64,000 bases of DNA from Scylla paramamosain. Its lineage: Eukaryota; Arthropoda; Malacostraca; Decapoda; Portunidae. Made by a program: the position numbers and the translations under genes. The notes under the pieces were generated by a model. It was not told the origin of the DNA, made no database searches, and saw only the letters and a list, made by a program, of their open reading frames with translations. Where the stretch lies: positions 14,319,255 to 14,383,254 of the forward strand of contig NC_087173.1 of assembly GCF_035594125.1 (NCBI RefSeq), read 5' to 3'. Every line of letters begins with the position of its first letter. The stretch's first letter is position 1. This document shows, piece by piece, positions 43,185 through 58,055 of the stretch.

Positions 43185-43490
43185 TTCACTACAACATTAC
43201 ACAGCATGGAATGCACAGCTGAAAACATTTATATGAACATTCAAGAAAGGAAACAACTAAAGAAGCAGATTGTGCAATTTCTAGCCAGTATAGTGCATAG
43301 ACATGGCTGTGAAAGAAAAGAAATGCTTCATGATGGTCTGGGAGTCAGGAAAGATGTGATAAGTACTAGTAGTTAAAAGAGTTCATCACCAGGTAGGAGA
43401 AGATGGATAACTAATTTTTTCACACCCTCGTCTCTGGTAAAAGTCACTCACAAAAATGATGGGCCCAGGGCAGGTCTTTTTCCACTCAAC
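43185..43490 (+). repeat. Segment R3, right copy
   Basis: Partner of 36,845-37,145 (GATTGTGCAATTTCTAGCCA, GTATAGTGCATAGACATG, CACACCCTCGTCTCTGGTA). It is contiguous here with the exon at 43.0 kb, whereas on the left side the two parts are split by LINE C. Confidence 0.7.
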
Positions 43491-43599
43491 CTTCCACATC
43501 TTCTAATCTTTGGTGGATTAACTTAACAAGTAAAAGTTTCCATACGAAGGGCGGCAGTTCACTCAAAGGAAGGGGATCAAGTAAATCCATTCACACGTT

Positions 43600-46500
43600 T
43601 TGGCTGTGGGCCTTCACTCCCCTTCGTCTCTCTCTCTCTCTGGCGAAGAAGGTACAGCCGCTAGACATGAAGTGAGGGACGCCGCTTATACTCACATTGT
43701 TTACCCAAAAAAGGATGAGTTGACCATTGAGCACATCAATGCTCAGTCATTACTTTCTAGTCTGGACGAAGTAAAATTACTAGTCATTGAGAGAAATATT
43801 GATGTTTTATGCGTGAGTGAATCTTGGTTAACGTCTCATACTCCAGATATTTTTATAAATTTTCCTAACTATAAGGTTTTTAGAAATGACAATGGAAGAG
43901 GAGCAGGAACATGTATATATGCAAAAAGTGTTTTAAACCCTATCTTAATTAATATTGATGTACCAAAGCAGGATGGAGTGGAGGATGTCTGGATTAAAAT
44001 TCAACGTAAGAAATTTCCTTCAATTATAGTTGGGTGTATGTACCGTCACCCTAAGGCGCTGGCTATGTCTTTTGAATACATTCAAGATGTTTTCAAACAG
44101 GTGTGTCTGCAAAACAAAAAGGTTTTCATTTTAGGCGATTTTAATGACGATCTGCTCTCGAAGGGAAACAAAGTTGGCAAGATTATTAAGAATAGCAGCC
44201 TAACTCAAAAATTATAGACACACCTACAAGAATAACTTCCTCGACCTCTACACTCCTTGATCTTATCATTACAAACACACCTCAGTGTATTGCATCTAAT
44301 AATGTCGTACCCCAAGTAATAGCAGACCATGGCCTCATCTCTGTTACTGTTAAAGTCAGCAAACCAAAGCGCCTCCCTGTCACCAAAACCTTCAGACAGC
44401 TGACTTATTACACCAGTGACATCTTCTCCTCCCTCCTCCTTGATAACGTGTATCGTTTAAATGAAATGATATATTTTTAACAGATGACGTTGACAAGCAA
44501 GTTTTTATTTTTAACGAAGTTTTTATCCTTTGTCTGGATATGTGTGCTCCGATGGTGACAAAAGTTGTGAAAAGACCACCAACACCCTGGATGAATGATG
44601 AGTTACGAAATGCAATCAAAGACAGGAATGAAACACAAATTAGACTCAAAGATGACAGACAGAACAGTTTCTTGCAACAAGTATATAAAACAAAGAAGAA
44701 TCTTGTAAAGACAAAGATTAGTGAAACTAAATCTAATTACTATAAAAAAGAGATTATAGATTGTAAAGGGAAAACCTCTTCTATATGGCAAGTTGTTAAG
44801 GAAATTATTCCTTGTCAAAAAAATGAGTCTAACACTTATGACTTTGATAATGTAAAGGAAAAAGCAGAAGAATTCAACAATTTCTTCTCTAGTGTTGGTG
44901 AGACGACCTATAATCGTTCACAGGAATTACTTGGAGCTAATAGTAATTCAACAATAAATCTTAATGACTCTAATACTGATCCTACACTTCACTTTACACC
45001 AGAACCTGTGAGCATTAACACGGTTATTTTGACAATTAAACACCTCAACAAAACCCGATCTGTTGGATCTGATGGTATATCACTGCGATTCCTGCAGGAT
45101 GCTCTTTATGTCATTGCCGCCTACCTGACGTGCATCATTAACACCTCCCTTGTAACAGGCATATACCCCACACAATGGAAGCATGCAGTAATCATGCCTC
45201 TTTTCAAATCCGGTAATACCAATATTGTAAATAATTACAGACCTATATCATTGTTACCTATTGTGTCAAAAATAATAGAGAAAATTGTTGCTCATCAACT
45301 TGCATGCTACTTAGAAACCAAGAAACTCCTTTCAAATTCCCAACATGGTTTTAGGCCTCGACTATCAACAGAAACAGCTCTCACTGTCATTACGAATAAA
45401 ATATACAATAATATGGATCACAAAAAAATATCACTATTAACCTTGTGTGATTTATCCAAAGCTTTCGATAGTGTTAGTCACAAAATTCTTTTGAATAAAT
45501 GCAAGAAGCTCAACATAAGTAAATTCTGGTTAGATAATTATTTGACCAACAGAACCATGTCTGTCCGCTTGAATGGGGCAATATCTAAAGACCAGAAAGT
45601 GAACTATGGAGTCCCACAAGGTTCAATTCTTGGCCCGCTATTGTTCGGCATTTATGTAAATGATCTGTCAGAGCATGTTAATGGTTTCATAGTACAATAC
45701 GCGGATGATACTCAAATATTACACGAAGGCACAGTTAACAATATCCATCAACTCATTAATGATGCTGAAACAACTCTAAGACAATGTAAACGCTATTTTC
45801 TGAGTAATGGCCTACTTTTAAATCCAAGTCAAACGCAATGTATTTTCCTAGGCAATCGCCAACTCCTAGCTAAGATTCCTCCTGACACTACCATACATTT
45901 TGATGGAGAGAACATACTTCCAAGTTATCATGTTAAGAATTTAGGAGTGTATTTTGATAAATATATGTTGTTTGATGTTCATTTAAATGAGTTACAGAAG
46001 AAGGTGACAGGCATATTAATGTATATAAATCAAATTAGTAAATGTTTTGATAAACCCACACGATTTCTTGTTACTCAATCACTTGCATTAAGCACAATAT
46101 ATTACTGCATTCAAGTGTGGGGATCAACAAACGAAACTCTTCTGTGTGAGGCCCAGAAACTTCAAAACTTTGCAGCTAAAGTAGCAGTGGGAGGTGGCAG
46201 GAAATATGACCGTGCATCACCTTTCCTTAAAGAACTTAAATGGCTCAGGGTTAAGGAGAAACATATGTTTGACATTTGCATAACAATGTATAAAACTTTG
46301 CGAAGATGTTATCCTGATGGCTTTCTATCCTTTTTATCTTTTAATACTGTAAATGATGTGACAAACAGTAAAACTAGACAAAGAAACAACTTGCATGTTC
46401 CCCGGACCAGAACAGACAGCGGTGCCAGGGACCTCACTGTGTTGGGTCCTAAGTTGTGGAACCAACTCCCATCCACCATCACCCTGTCTCAAAATCTAAA

Positions 46501-46910
46501 CAGTTTTAAGACTAACCTCAGGAAACATTTCGAATCTGCAAATATTGTATAAATATTTTAGACATAGGTTAGAAAACGCACAGTGATGAAGCTTTACACC
46601 CATATTTTATCCCGCATTTTATGGTCTTATTATCATTTAAACATAATTTTAAGGACATTCATGTATTTTATTTTACTTAGAGGTAGACATTGCACTTTAG
46701 TGTAGAAATACTATTTTAGTTACCATGATTATTTTATACTCTTAATATTTTTTAATGACAACATTCTGCAATTTAATCATTTAGTAGTATACTATGATAT
46801 TTCAATCTACTGTTTAGTTTTATGACCTCCATATTTATGTAAAGCTATGTGAAATATAATGTACTTAATAACCACTTTCGTGGAATAAAGAATCTGAATC
46901 TGAATCTGAA

Positions 46911-46917
<7 letters not shown>
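43600..46917 (+). mobile_element. LINE D, nearly intact single-ORF part, frameshifted endonuclease
   Basis: Plus-strand LINE of the CR1/L2-like type. The endonuclease starts in one frame (43,700-44,215: IEHINAQSLLSSLDEVK, VLCVSESWLTS, GCMYRHPKA, FILGDFNDDLL). It continues in a second (DTPTRITSST, LLDLIITN, DHGLISVTV to about 44,475), then returns to the RT frame (TDDVDKQVF). Each switch needs a small indel, the first in an A5 run at 44,205. The 3' UTR of 360 bp ends in AATAAA-GAATCT followed by GAATCT repeats (46,888-46,917). No ORF1 is visible upstream, so it is 5'-truncated or begins near 43,580. Confidence 0.88.
44540..46552 (+). CDS. LINE D reverse transcriptase frame, 670 codons intact
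   Basis: Open frame covering the linker, RT and C-terminal region. MNDELRNAIKDRNETQI, then HLNKTRSVGSDGISLRFL, HAVIMPLFKSGNTNIVNNYR, SQHGFRPRLSTETAL, LCDLSKAFDSVSH, YGVPQGSILGPLLFGIYVN, catalytic QYADDTQILHEG near 45,700, KNLGVYFDKYM, and a C-terminus GPKLWNQLPSTITLSQNLNS. All RT motifs look intact. Because the upstream endonuclease frame is broken, this frame alone would not give an active element unless the breaks are sequencing errors. Confidence 0.9.
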   Translation: MCAPMVTKVVKRPPTPWMNDELRNAIKDRNETQIRLKDDRQNSFLQQVYKTKKNLVKTKISETKSNYYKKEIIDCKGKTSSIWQVVKEIIPCQKNESNTYDFDNVKEKAEEFNNFFSSVGETTYNRSQELLGANSNSTINLNDSNTDPTLHFTPEPVSINTVILTIKHLNKTRSVGSDGISLRFLQDALYVIAAYLTCIINTSLVTGIYPTQWKHAVIMPLFKSGNTNIVNNYRPISLLPIVSKIIEKIVAHQLACYLETKKLLSNSQHGFRPRLSTETALTVITNKIYNNMDHKKISLLTLCDLSKAFDSVSHKILLNKCKKLNISKFWLDNYLTNRTMSVRLNGAISKDQKVNYGVPQGSILGPLLFGIYVNDLSEHVNGFIVQYADDTQILHEGTVNNIHQLINDAETTLRQCKRYFLSNGLLLNPSQTQCIFLGNRQLLAKIPPDTTIHFDGENILPSYHVKNLGVYFDKYMLFDVHLNELQKKVTGILMYINQISKCFDKPTRFLVTQSLALSTIYYCIQVWGSTNETLLCEAQKLQNFAAKVAVGGGRKYDRASPFLKELKWLRVKEKHMFDICITMYKTLRRCYPDGFLSFLSFNTVNDVTNSKTRQRNNLHVPRTRTDSGARDLTVLGPKLWNQLPSTITLSQNLNSFKTNLRKHFESANIV

Positions 46918-46958
<41 letters not shown>

Positions 46959-46987
46959 AATAGGCTGTTTGGATAACTATTTCACTC

Positions 46988-47056
<69 letters not shown>
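46905..47056. repeat. (CT)n and (GA)n arrays at LINE D 3' end
   Basis: (CT)n at 46,912-46,955 follows the GAATCT tail directly. A 30-bp spacer and (GA)n at 46,989-47,056 follow. The facing CT and GA arrays can form a hairpin. Confidence 0.95.
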
Positions 47057-47060
<4 letters not shown>

Positions 47061-47483
47061 GCCAGTGATGGGAGGGGTCGGTGACTTGACACGTATTCCC
47101 ACACCTGGACACCAGCAACCACCACCACCACTCAGCAGCCTGCAAAGATCCTCAGTGCATGTGAAGTCACTCGGTGTTATCAACAGAGAAGATGGTGACC
47201 AGCATGAGGCCACATATTTTTGAGGGCTTCATGGATAGGGTATATCTGTAGGTATATCTGATATTGCTTGTATGTGAGAGAAGAGTTTGTGTCTGTGCTG
47301 CCACCTGGTGACAACCACTCGTTCTAAAAGCTCCCCAATATTTAGAGGGGAGTGATGACGGAAAAGTGGTGAAAGTAGGGGGTTTGGGAGGAGGGGTGGA
47401 AGTAAGCCACCTCTATTTAACCCGCCATTATTACCTAACAACCCCAACAGATACTGCTTTATTTCCACCAGTTTTCAGACCTC

Positions 47484-47860
47484 ACCTGCAGCGGCCGCGT
47501 CACGGTACCTACCTACCTACACCACGTGTTGCTTTCCTGCCACACCGACGCCGCCCCGTGACACTGACGCCAATATTCACAACACAACGAATACTTGCCG
47601 CTGAGTGACAGTCTTCGAGAAGAGAGGGAGGGAGGGAGGGAGAGGCATCAACTCCCCCTCCAACGCGCTAGTGATGGGGTGAGAGGTAATAAGATGGCTC
47701 TTGGTAGTTCGCTCGTCTTAAAACACGCAATGAATCAATCGTTATTATTATTTAAATGTTAGTGTCTTTTAGTGCAACATGAAGTCGCTATTTAATATCA
47801 ACCGCGATACAATTCGAAAATGAAGCTCGTGAAATGTGGACACTGAGGGAGTAAAAACAC
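47484..47860. promoter_or_regulatory. Putative divergent promoter region, CpG-richer and repeat-poor
   Basis: This interval and the next 2 kb contain many CpGs and few microsatellites, in contrast to the rest of the window. On the minus strand GCGGCCGCTGCAG|GTGAGG at 47,484 looks like the donor of a non-coding first exon. On the plus strand a first coding exon lies at 48,014. Between them is a well-formed Kozak ATG (AAGATGGC at 47,692). No TATA box is obvious. Inference from composition and splice-like signals only. Confidence 0.3.
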
Positions 47861-48013
47861 GTCATTATGCTGAGGTTGTCGACTGGCGGGGCGGTGCCTC
47901 TGTCTGGGGAACTCTTGGAAATGTCGACAACGCAGTGCAACAGTTTAAGGTTATTATTCATTTGATGGCTAATTAGTTAAGTGTTTTAAAGTTACAACTT
48001 CCGACATCTCACA

Positions 48014-48050
48014 ATGATTTCCTGGAACACAATCGGGAATATTGCCACAG
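48014..48050 (+). CDS. Candidate first coding exon, MISWNTIGNIAT
   Basis: ATG at 48,014 in CACAATGA, 12 codons plus one base, then the donor CCACAG|GTATGA. Upstream DNA is CpG-containing and free of microsatellites. The peptide is too short to assign. Its partner exons would lie downstream, possibly beyond the window. It leaves with one base, as does the next candidate at 48,151, so the two could be alternative first exons. Confidence 0.3.
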
Positions 48051-48150
48051 GTATGAACACTAATTGCAGAAAATAATTGCTAGCCTTGGATGAGTGTAGC
48101 ATAGTAAAGTATAAACACAAGTGGATATTCAAGTACCATGATAGGTAAAC

Positions 48151-48202
48151 ATGGCGGTCATCATAACACTAGCAGCAGGCAGCTCCCCACTTGTTTTTGG
48201 TG
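48151..48202 (+). CDS. Candidate alternative first exon, MAVIITLAAGSSPLVFG
   Basis: ATG in a good context (AACATGGCG), 17 codons plus one base, then a consensus donor GGTG|GTAAGA. Hydrophobic peptide that could be a signal sequence. Same exit phase as 48,014-48,050. No homology recognised. Confidence 0.28.
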
Positions 48203-49398
48203 GTAAGAGGCGGTATTTAGACTTATTTTGGCTCCCTACCCAAAAACCCCGCTTTCCCACCAGGTCCCCAACATTGTAGGGGTTACAAGCCGAAAAAAAA
48301 AAAAAAAAATAGGAAATGAGAGCCGCGCTGCTAATCTAGTAATTTACCCGATGACAAACTGCAGTGAAGTGAGCTAGTTCTTGATACTAAGTTAAATATA
48401 CGACCACTGCAGAAAAAAAAAAAAAGCAAACCCTCACTTTCAGAAACAAAACTTGCAAAATTACATCAGAACAACCCAACGACAGGGAAGGCCGCCCTAC
48501 AATGCCTGTATATACCACCATACTGTGCCCCCTCCTGCGTTAGGAACACGAGCACACATACAACACATTACCATACCAATAAGCAGTAATACCCTCCCCC
48601 ACAAACACTAGTTACTGTACATGGCACAGTAGCTTGACACGGTAGCTGCCTTCTCTCTCTCTCTCATTGTAGATACCGTAAGTTATGTAATTAAATCAAT
48701 CTGATTAGTACATAAATGTCTGTTGCTCTTTGAGATTCACTTGCAATATTGAATTACTAAGTCAACATACGTACTACAGCTGGAAGTGAACTTTGATATG
48801 ATTTACCAATAAGTTCGCGTGGGTGACGCGGGGTGACCACACGAAGGCGACGAGGCAACACGGAAATATATAACGCTCTCATCTTCACTGAGTCTCTGTC
48901 CCTCGAGATATGCGCACAAGTATGGAGTGGGAAGTCTGCCGGTAGTGCGTTACCAACAAAACCAGGAATCTTAAAGTCCACTGCCGACTAGAACATTACC
49001 AGGCAAAACAACCGCTATATCAGCAAGTTCTGTGTATACCGACAATGATATTCCAGCCTCTCCTTTCTCAATATTGTCTAGAAACTCAGCGCTCTGATAT
49101 CAGTAAACCTCTGCAGATATTGGCAGCCCTGCGGGACCCCACAACACAGCGCCTCGCCACTCGCTGGTTGGCTAAAAACCTTGGCCGCTCACATCTCGCG
49201 CCTCGCTGCCTGACGCAAGCCGCGCCGCTCGCCCGCTCGACACCACAGGAAGAAATGCATGGAATCTGTAAGAGGTGTCAGGAAGGGATTTGTGAACCCT
49301 TTGGTGGCAATGCACATTGTTCCTGCGTGTTCCTCTCCCCCAGCAGTGATAATAATGAAGCAATTATATAGTGATAATGAAGCATTATAAGCCTTTAC

Positions 49399-49464
49399 CT
49401 CCCAAATGCCGCCGTGCAGGAAGCTGGTGAAAAGCGGCTTGCCAGCCATCGCCGCCTTCACCAT
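49399..49464 (-). CDS. Candidate minus-strand first coding exon
   Basis: On the minus strand ATG at 49,464 (GTTTGTTATGGTG) starts MVKAAMAGKPLFTSFLHGG, then IWE and the donor GGGAG|GTAAAG. The 66-bp exon ends in phase 0. Its surroundings are CpG-rich and unique. The product is not recognised. A continuing exon in phase 0 was not found; the 43.0-kb exon needs another phase. Confidence 0.32.
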
Positions 49465-49678
49465 AACAAACTTATTCCGCGGTGTGTTTGCGCCACCGAG
49501 AGGAACTTAAAGTCCCTCCTGCGCGCTTACAAATGGTATTCGATTTTCACGTGTTTGGAATGGAGTCTGCGAGGGATATTGATACGAGGGGGCACTTGAG
49601 AAGGAAATGATAAAAAATAATAATGGTGTTGAAATGTTTACATTAAAATACATTACGAGGCAGAAAAAGTAGATATTG

Positions 49679-49682
<4 letters not shown>

Positions 49683-49725
<43 letters not shown>

Positions 49726-49938
49726 ACAGACTGAACAATAAAAAAAACAATAATAATAATCACGTGGAAATAAACAAATTAAGGAAGCTACACAACCTGC
49801 AGAAAGAGACACGAGTAAAGGAGAGAAAAAGAAGAAAAAGAAAAAAAAAGAGAAAAAGACTAAAAAGAGTGACCTCCAATTACACGTTGTCAGGACCAAC
49901 CACCAACCACCACAAGGGTCTCAAGGAGGAGAATGCAC

Positions 49939-50011
<73 letters not shown>

Positions 50012-50064
50012 GGAAGCTATGTGGAAAAGGAAACAAATTTTGAAAATACACAAGCATACTGGAT

Positions 50065-50104
<40 letters not shown>

Positions 50105-50138
50105 GGAATAATACAATACATTTCATCATCTCAATGCA

Positions 50139-50211
<73 letters not shown>

Positions 50212-50309
50212 GGAATCTTTTATTCTCAGACGAAGCATCGAAAGAAGACTAAGTCATGGAAGAGAGACATGATGAAAGTGCACCAGAAAAGAAGTGACGA
50301 ATGCTGGGG

Positions 50310-50363
<54 letters not shown>

Positions 50364-50797
50364 TAATGATACTGAAAGAGATGAAAAGTATGATGCAAGG
50401 AAGATGATATTAAAGGAGACACGACTGTGCAGGGAAGAAATAAAATGCTACAAAAAAGAAAATAATGGGTGTTGGGAAAAAAAAAGGAACAAAGAAAAAT
50501 AATGCCAAAACGAGAGAAGGCGAGGACAAGGAGGAAGAGGAGGAAGATAATTTCTGGGAAAGGGTAGAGGTGGTGTGAAAGATTTTTTTTTCTTTCGCCA
50601 GAGAGAAAGGAAGGAGGCTGGATGAGGCTGCGTACGTGTTAAAGAAGAGGAGGATTTTAAAGAAGGAAAATAATAACAGAGCTAAAACATATAGAGAGAA
50701 GAAGAGGAAGCGGAAGAGAAGAAAAGAAAGAGAGAAATGAGGAACGATTATGGAGGGCACTTACAAAATGACGTGAAATTTGTTATTGCTGCACTAA

Positions 50798-50849
<52 letters not shown>

Positions 50850-51117
50850 ATTTAACTACAACGCAACACACACGCAAATCAATGGTATACAAATAAAAAA
50901 TAAACATACCCACGTGCTTCATTTATACTGCAAACGAAATAGTATTACCCAGAGAGACAATTGTCAGGTATACATAGAAAATGACGCTGGATTAGTCAGA
51001 ACTCCATACATTTTAGACGCATGCCTGCAAGACACCTGACAGGATATGACAGGGTTGTGTTTTCACCTGTGTGTGTAGACCAACAGGTATGGAAAGTTGT
51101 GGGAGGTTGACAGGTGT

Positions 51118-51164
<47 letters not shown>
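49683..51164. repeat. Cluster of CA, GA and CT arrays
   Basis: (CA)n at 49,683-49,723, (GA)n 49,941-50,010, (CA)n 50,068-50,104, (CT)n 50,141-50,208, (CA)n 50,311-50,360, (CA)n 50,800-50,844 and (GA)n 51,120-51,164. The spacers are purine-rich (GAAAAAGA, GAGGAAGA). No exon-like signal. Confidence 0.95.
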
Positions 51165-51172
<8 letters not shown>

Positions 51173-51477
51173 TTGGGGGAGGGGCTTATAAAAGTATCGG
51201 TGTCCATGTAGTCAGTTTCTATGCTTTAACATTTGTGTGTGTCTGGGTCCAAGGTGTCATGTTTTGGTTCCGCACCATGTTCACTTTTATGTTTCGGAGT
51301 TTAATTCCATTTCTATTTGAACAGTGCGAGAATTGTTGAGAGATAAAAGTACAATTGAGATATATATTAATGGAGTTATGCAGGAATGACAGTGCTAGTA
51401 ATAGTGAATATTATGATATAAATTACACTGGTAGTGATACTACTACTATTATTACCACTATTATTACTACTTCTGCT

Positions 51478-51537
51478 ACAACTACTACTACTACTACTAC
51501 TACTACTATTGCTGCTGCTTGTGTTTCTGCAACAAAT

Positions 51538-51590
<53 letters not shown>

Positions 51591-51712
51591 ATGCCAGTGA
51601 TCTCACTATTGCTGCTGCTGCGCTGCTGATACTACTACTACTACTACTACCGCTACGTATTATATAACAACAACAACAACAACAACAACAAAAACAACAA
51701 CAATAATAATTC

Positions 51713-51783
<71 letters not shown>

Positions 51784-51890
51784 CAGTTGCGCGTTTTTCC
51801 TTTTTTTTTACCTAGTTTTCCCTGTACATCGAGGTCAATTTATTTCCTCCTTTATCTGCACTGTTTCTTTCCCTTCCATTCAACAATTTT

Positions 51891-51955
<65 letters not shown>
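51478..51955. repeat. Trinucleotide (ACT)n, (AAC)n, (TAC)n arrays and two (CT)n arrays
   Basis: (ACT)n 51,478-51,508; (AAC)n 51,536-51,590; (TAC)n near 51,630-51,650; (AAC)n 51,668-51,690; (CT)n 51,713-51,779 and 51,896-51,955. Poly-Asn and poly-Thr frames are artefacts. Confidence 0.95.
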
Positions 51956-51958
<3 letters not shown>

Positions 51959-52113
51959 ACTATAAGTATCGTGAGATTAAATTAGCAGCAACCATTTTTT
52001 AAATATTATTTACTTACTTAATCTTATTTAATTTAATTTAATTAATTAATTAATTAATTTTTTTTTTGTTATTTGCGACATTAAACGGTATTTTCTATTT
52101 TCGGATTTTAAAG

Positions 52114-52144
<31 letters not shown>

Positions 52145-52145
<1 letters not shown>

Positions 52146-52430
52146 ATTCACTTACGGTCGTCTGGTGGTCACCCACACAACCATTCCCCTACGGAAAGAG
52201 CTCATGCTCATAGTGACCGATCTTTGGGTAGGAGTGAGACCACTGACACACCACACACCACACACCGGGACAGCGAGGTCACAACCCCTCGGGTTACATC
52301 TCGTACCTACTTGCTGCTAGGTGAACAAGAGCTACACATTAAGAGGCTCGCCCATTTGCCTCGCCGAGCCCGGGATTCGAACCCGGGCCTTCTTGGCTGT
52401 GAGCCGAGTGTACTAACCACTACACTATGC

Positions 52431-52435
<5 letters not shown>
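52145..52435 (-). mobile_element. tRNA-derived SINE
   Basis: On the minus strand the 5' part has both RNA polymerase III boxes: A box TAGTGTAGTGGTTAGTACAC and B box GGTTCGAATCC. The anticodon-like loop is CTCACAG (CAC, valine type). The 3' part is unrelated to tRNA: GTGTAGCTCTTGTTCACCTA, GGGTTGTGACCTCGCTGTCC, then ACCACCAGACGACCG. The first bases (ACCGCAT) do not pair with the 3' acceptor side (GCTCGGC), so this is not a functional tRNA gene. It ends in a CA array (52,112-52,145 on plus as TG). Confidence 0.85.
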
Positions 52436-52933
<498 letters not shown>

Positions 52934-53201
52934 TAGCATTTTTTTTTTCCGGATTTGTTCTTGTCCTTCGCTGTATTTTCCTTGTGCATAAAGAACACTG
53001 TAGCCAATTAACACCCTTGATGTATCCCTATATCATAATTGCGTGTAATGTAAATCATAGTTTGTACATATTCAATAGTGCTCATGTCATGCTCTGATAA
53101 GTTTGATTCACTAGATTCAAACTTGTATGGACCTCCCTGTTATAAACAATTGAATTTTCTGCCGCAACTTGATAATGAATGTATCTTATCTCTTGCCTTT
53201 A

Positions 53202-53204
<3 letters not shown>

Positions 53205-53297
<93 letters not shown>
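53205..53297. repeat. (AT)n microsatellite
   Basis: Perfect AT repeat of about 93 bp, cruciform-prone. No gene seen within 300 bp on either side. Confidence 0.95.
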
Positions 53298-53298
<1 letters not shown>

Positions 53299-53452
53299 TT
53301 TTCCCTTTTTTTTTGTTTTAATCTTCCCTATTGAGTTGATTATGAGCAGCATTATTGAGTTTCTTCCAGTCGTACATCACTGCATCTGGGAACCACTTAC
53401 TTACTTGCTATGTATTTCATAAGTGTCTATAAATCTGACGTATTCTATAAAA

Positions 53453-53453
53453 T

Positions 53454-53537
<84 letters not shown>

Positions 53538-53661
53538 GGGGGGGGGGGGCGAGGGGAACACACTGCAAGAGGAGAGTAATGGCGAGAGATGCAAGGTGTA
53601 GATGGTGAGAGGGAAGAGAGTGAGAGAGAGGGAGAGGAACTGAGATGAACGATGGATAGAG

Positions 53662-53700
<39 letters not shown>

Positions 53701-53887
53701 TGTGTGTGTGTGTGTGTGTGTGTTTGTGTGCACTCGTGCGACCATGTGAATTGATTTGAACTGAAGTGAATTGAATTTATTCTTTCTCGGATTTTAAGTT
53801 CAAAGTATGGAGAACAGCTCCTGTTATTATAAACATTGCTTCATCCAACAAATACACACACACCCCACCCCACCCACCCACCCACAT

Positions 53888-53967
<80 letters not shown>
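53453..53967. repeat. (CA)(GA)n with G-run, (GT)n and (CT)n arrays
   Basis: (GA)n 53,464-53,533 runs into a poly(G) of about 13 bases. (GT)n lies at 53,663-53,722 and (CT)n at 53,891-53,967. The interval 53,978-54,470 holds unique, GC-poor sequence with a GGGAGG-rich patch (54,300-54,400) and no gene I recognise. Confidence 0.95.
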
Positions 53968-53969
<2 letters not shown>

Positions 53970-54471
53970 CACGCAAAAACCAAATATGCAGACACAAAAA
54001 AAAAAAAAAACACACAAAATCAAATAAAAAAACAATTCACTCAGAACATTTCATTGGCACTGCATGATAACAATTCTACACACACACACTGACAGTTCCC
54101 TCGTTTCCTCTCCCTTCCCTCTCTGCATGGGCGGTTTTATAAAGTAATTCAGGGCAAGGTTTCATCCTCATCTTCTCTCCGCCGGATTAGAGATCACACA
54201 GTCATTAAAAAAAGAAAGATTTCTTTTTTTTTTTCAATCAGCTCTAATTTCATAGTTCCTTTATAGTAAGTTTATCTCCTCGTCTTGCATCGAGCATCGG
54301 AGGGAGGATTAGGTGAAGCGGGAGATGAAGGGGGGCGGAGGAAGGGAGGCATGGAGAGAGATGAAGGGAAGGGAAGGGGGAAAGATTAAAGGCATGAGGA
54401 AGGGGGACAGAATGTGTAATGGAGAGATGCAAAAAGATGAATGGAGGGAGACTGGAAGGTACAGTGTTAGA

Positions 54472-54472
54472 C

Positions 54473-54565
<93 letters not shown>

Positions 54566-54642
54566 TTTAGAAATGATGTGTGATACTATTCAGACTGTTT
54601 CATCTCTCTCTCTCTCTCTCTCTCTCTCCTCATCTCTCTCTC

Positions 54643-54703
<61 letters not shown>
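54472..54703. repeat. Facing interrupted (GA)n and (CT)n arrays
   Basis: (GA)n at 54,472-54,560 and (CT)n at 54,604-54,703, both interrupted every 20-30 bp, separated by 43 bp. They are inversely complementary, so a long imperfect hairpin is possible. Confidence 0.95.
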
Positions 54704-56815
<2,112 letters not shown>

Positions 56816-56847
56816 AATGTGGTGTTACTAAGACTGAGTTCCACTTT

Positions 56848-56961
<114 letters not shown>

Positions 56962-57831
56962 GTACCCATACGAAGGGCAATTTTAGTGTGACTATACCCG
57001 TTTATTGTCCTTTATTGCATACTACTTCACTTTCGCTCTAATTCCATTGCCCACGTTGATTTGATGTTTGTTGTTAATGCAGAGCGCGCGTAGATTTAAT
57101 AGGAGGCAGTAACGTCCTTCACCACACGTTATGTACTCCCCCCCCCTCTCTCTCTCTCTGTCTCTGGCAACAATCCTGTGCTACTTGGTGTCATAAAGTT
57201 CCGTGCAGCGCTCAAAGCAAAACTGGCAAATAAAGGAATACATACAGATAAACAAGTGCAAGTAATTCCACATACAAAAACAAGACAAAAGGACAAAAGA
57301 GAAGAAAATAGAAGAAAACGAAATACGTTGAAATCTTACACCTATCTAGTCTTAATTAGTCACAGAAGTGAAAATAATGATTTAATAAAAAAAGAAAAAA
57401 TATCTCTACAAATACAAAAGAGCAAATAAACAAGTGCCTGTAGCTCCACACAGACACGTGACACAACACATCCAAATTCAACATTTCGTGGGAATTCCCG
57501 CTCACCTGTGAAGAAAATGAGTGAAAATAAAAATACACATGTAGAAATAAAAAGAATGAATAAATAAATGCATACATAAAATTTTACACTCCAATGCACA
57601 ATAAAATAAAGGCAGCTTCCCCACATTTCGTCTACATGTAACATTTAAATTCTTCACTGAACTAAATTGAAAAACAGAGAAGTTTTATTTCGCAACAATA
57701 AAACAAAATAAACAAATACATACTACTCAACAACAATACTTAACAATATATTAGGTTCAAGTTCTCAATATTTAATCAAAATGTAGCGCTTAAAATATTA
57801 CCTAAATTACATACATAAACTATTTTCTTTA

Positions 57832-57833
<2 letters not shown>

Positions 57834-57929
<96 letters not shown>

Positions 57930-57998
57930 GGATAGATAAAGAAACAAAAATCATCAATATTAATTAAAAATACAACTGCAATAATAATAATAATAATG

Positions 57999-58053
<55 letters not shown>
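57834..58053. repeat. (GA)n and (AAT)n arrays
   Basis: (GA)n 57,834-57,924; (AAT)n 57,980-58,053, interrupted once. Confidence 0.95.

Positions 58054-58054
<1 letters not shown>

Positions 58055-58055
<1 letters not shown>

Noticed and set aside
49045..49371. A plus-strand protein of 108 codons in the CpG-rich region
   Set aside because: No splice or family support; the frame lies in CpG-rich DNA where open frames arise by composition. The minus-strand first exon nearby is better supported.
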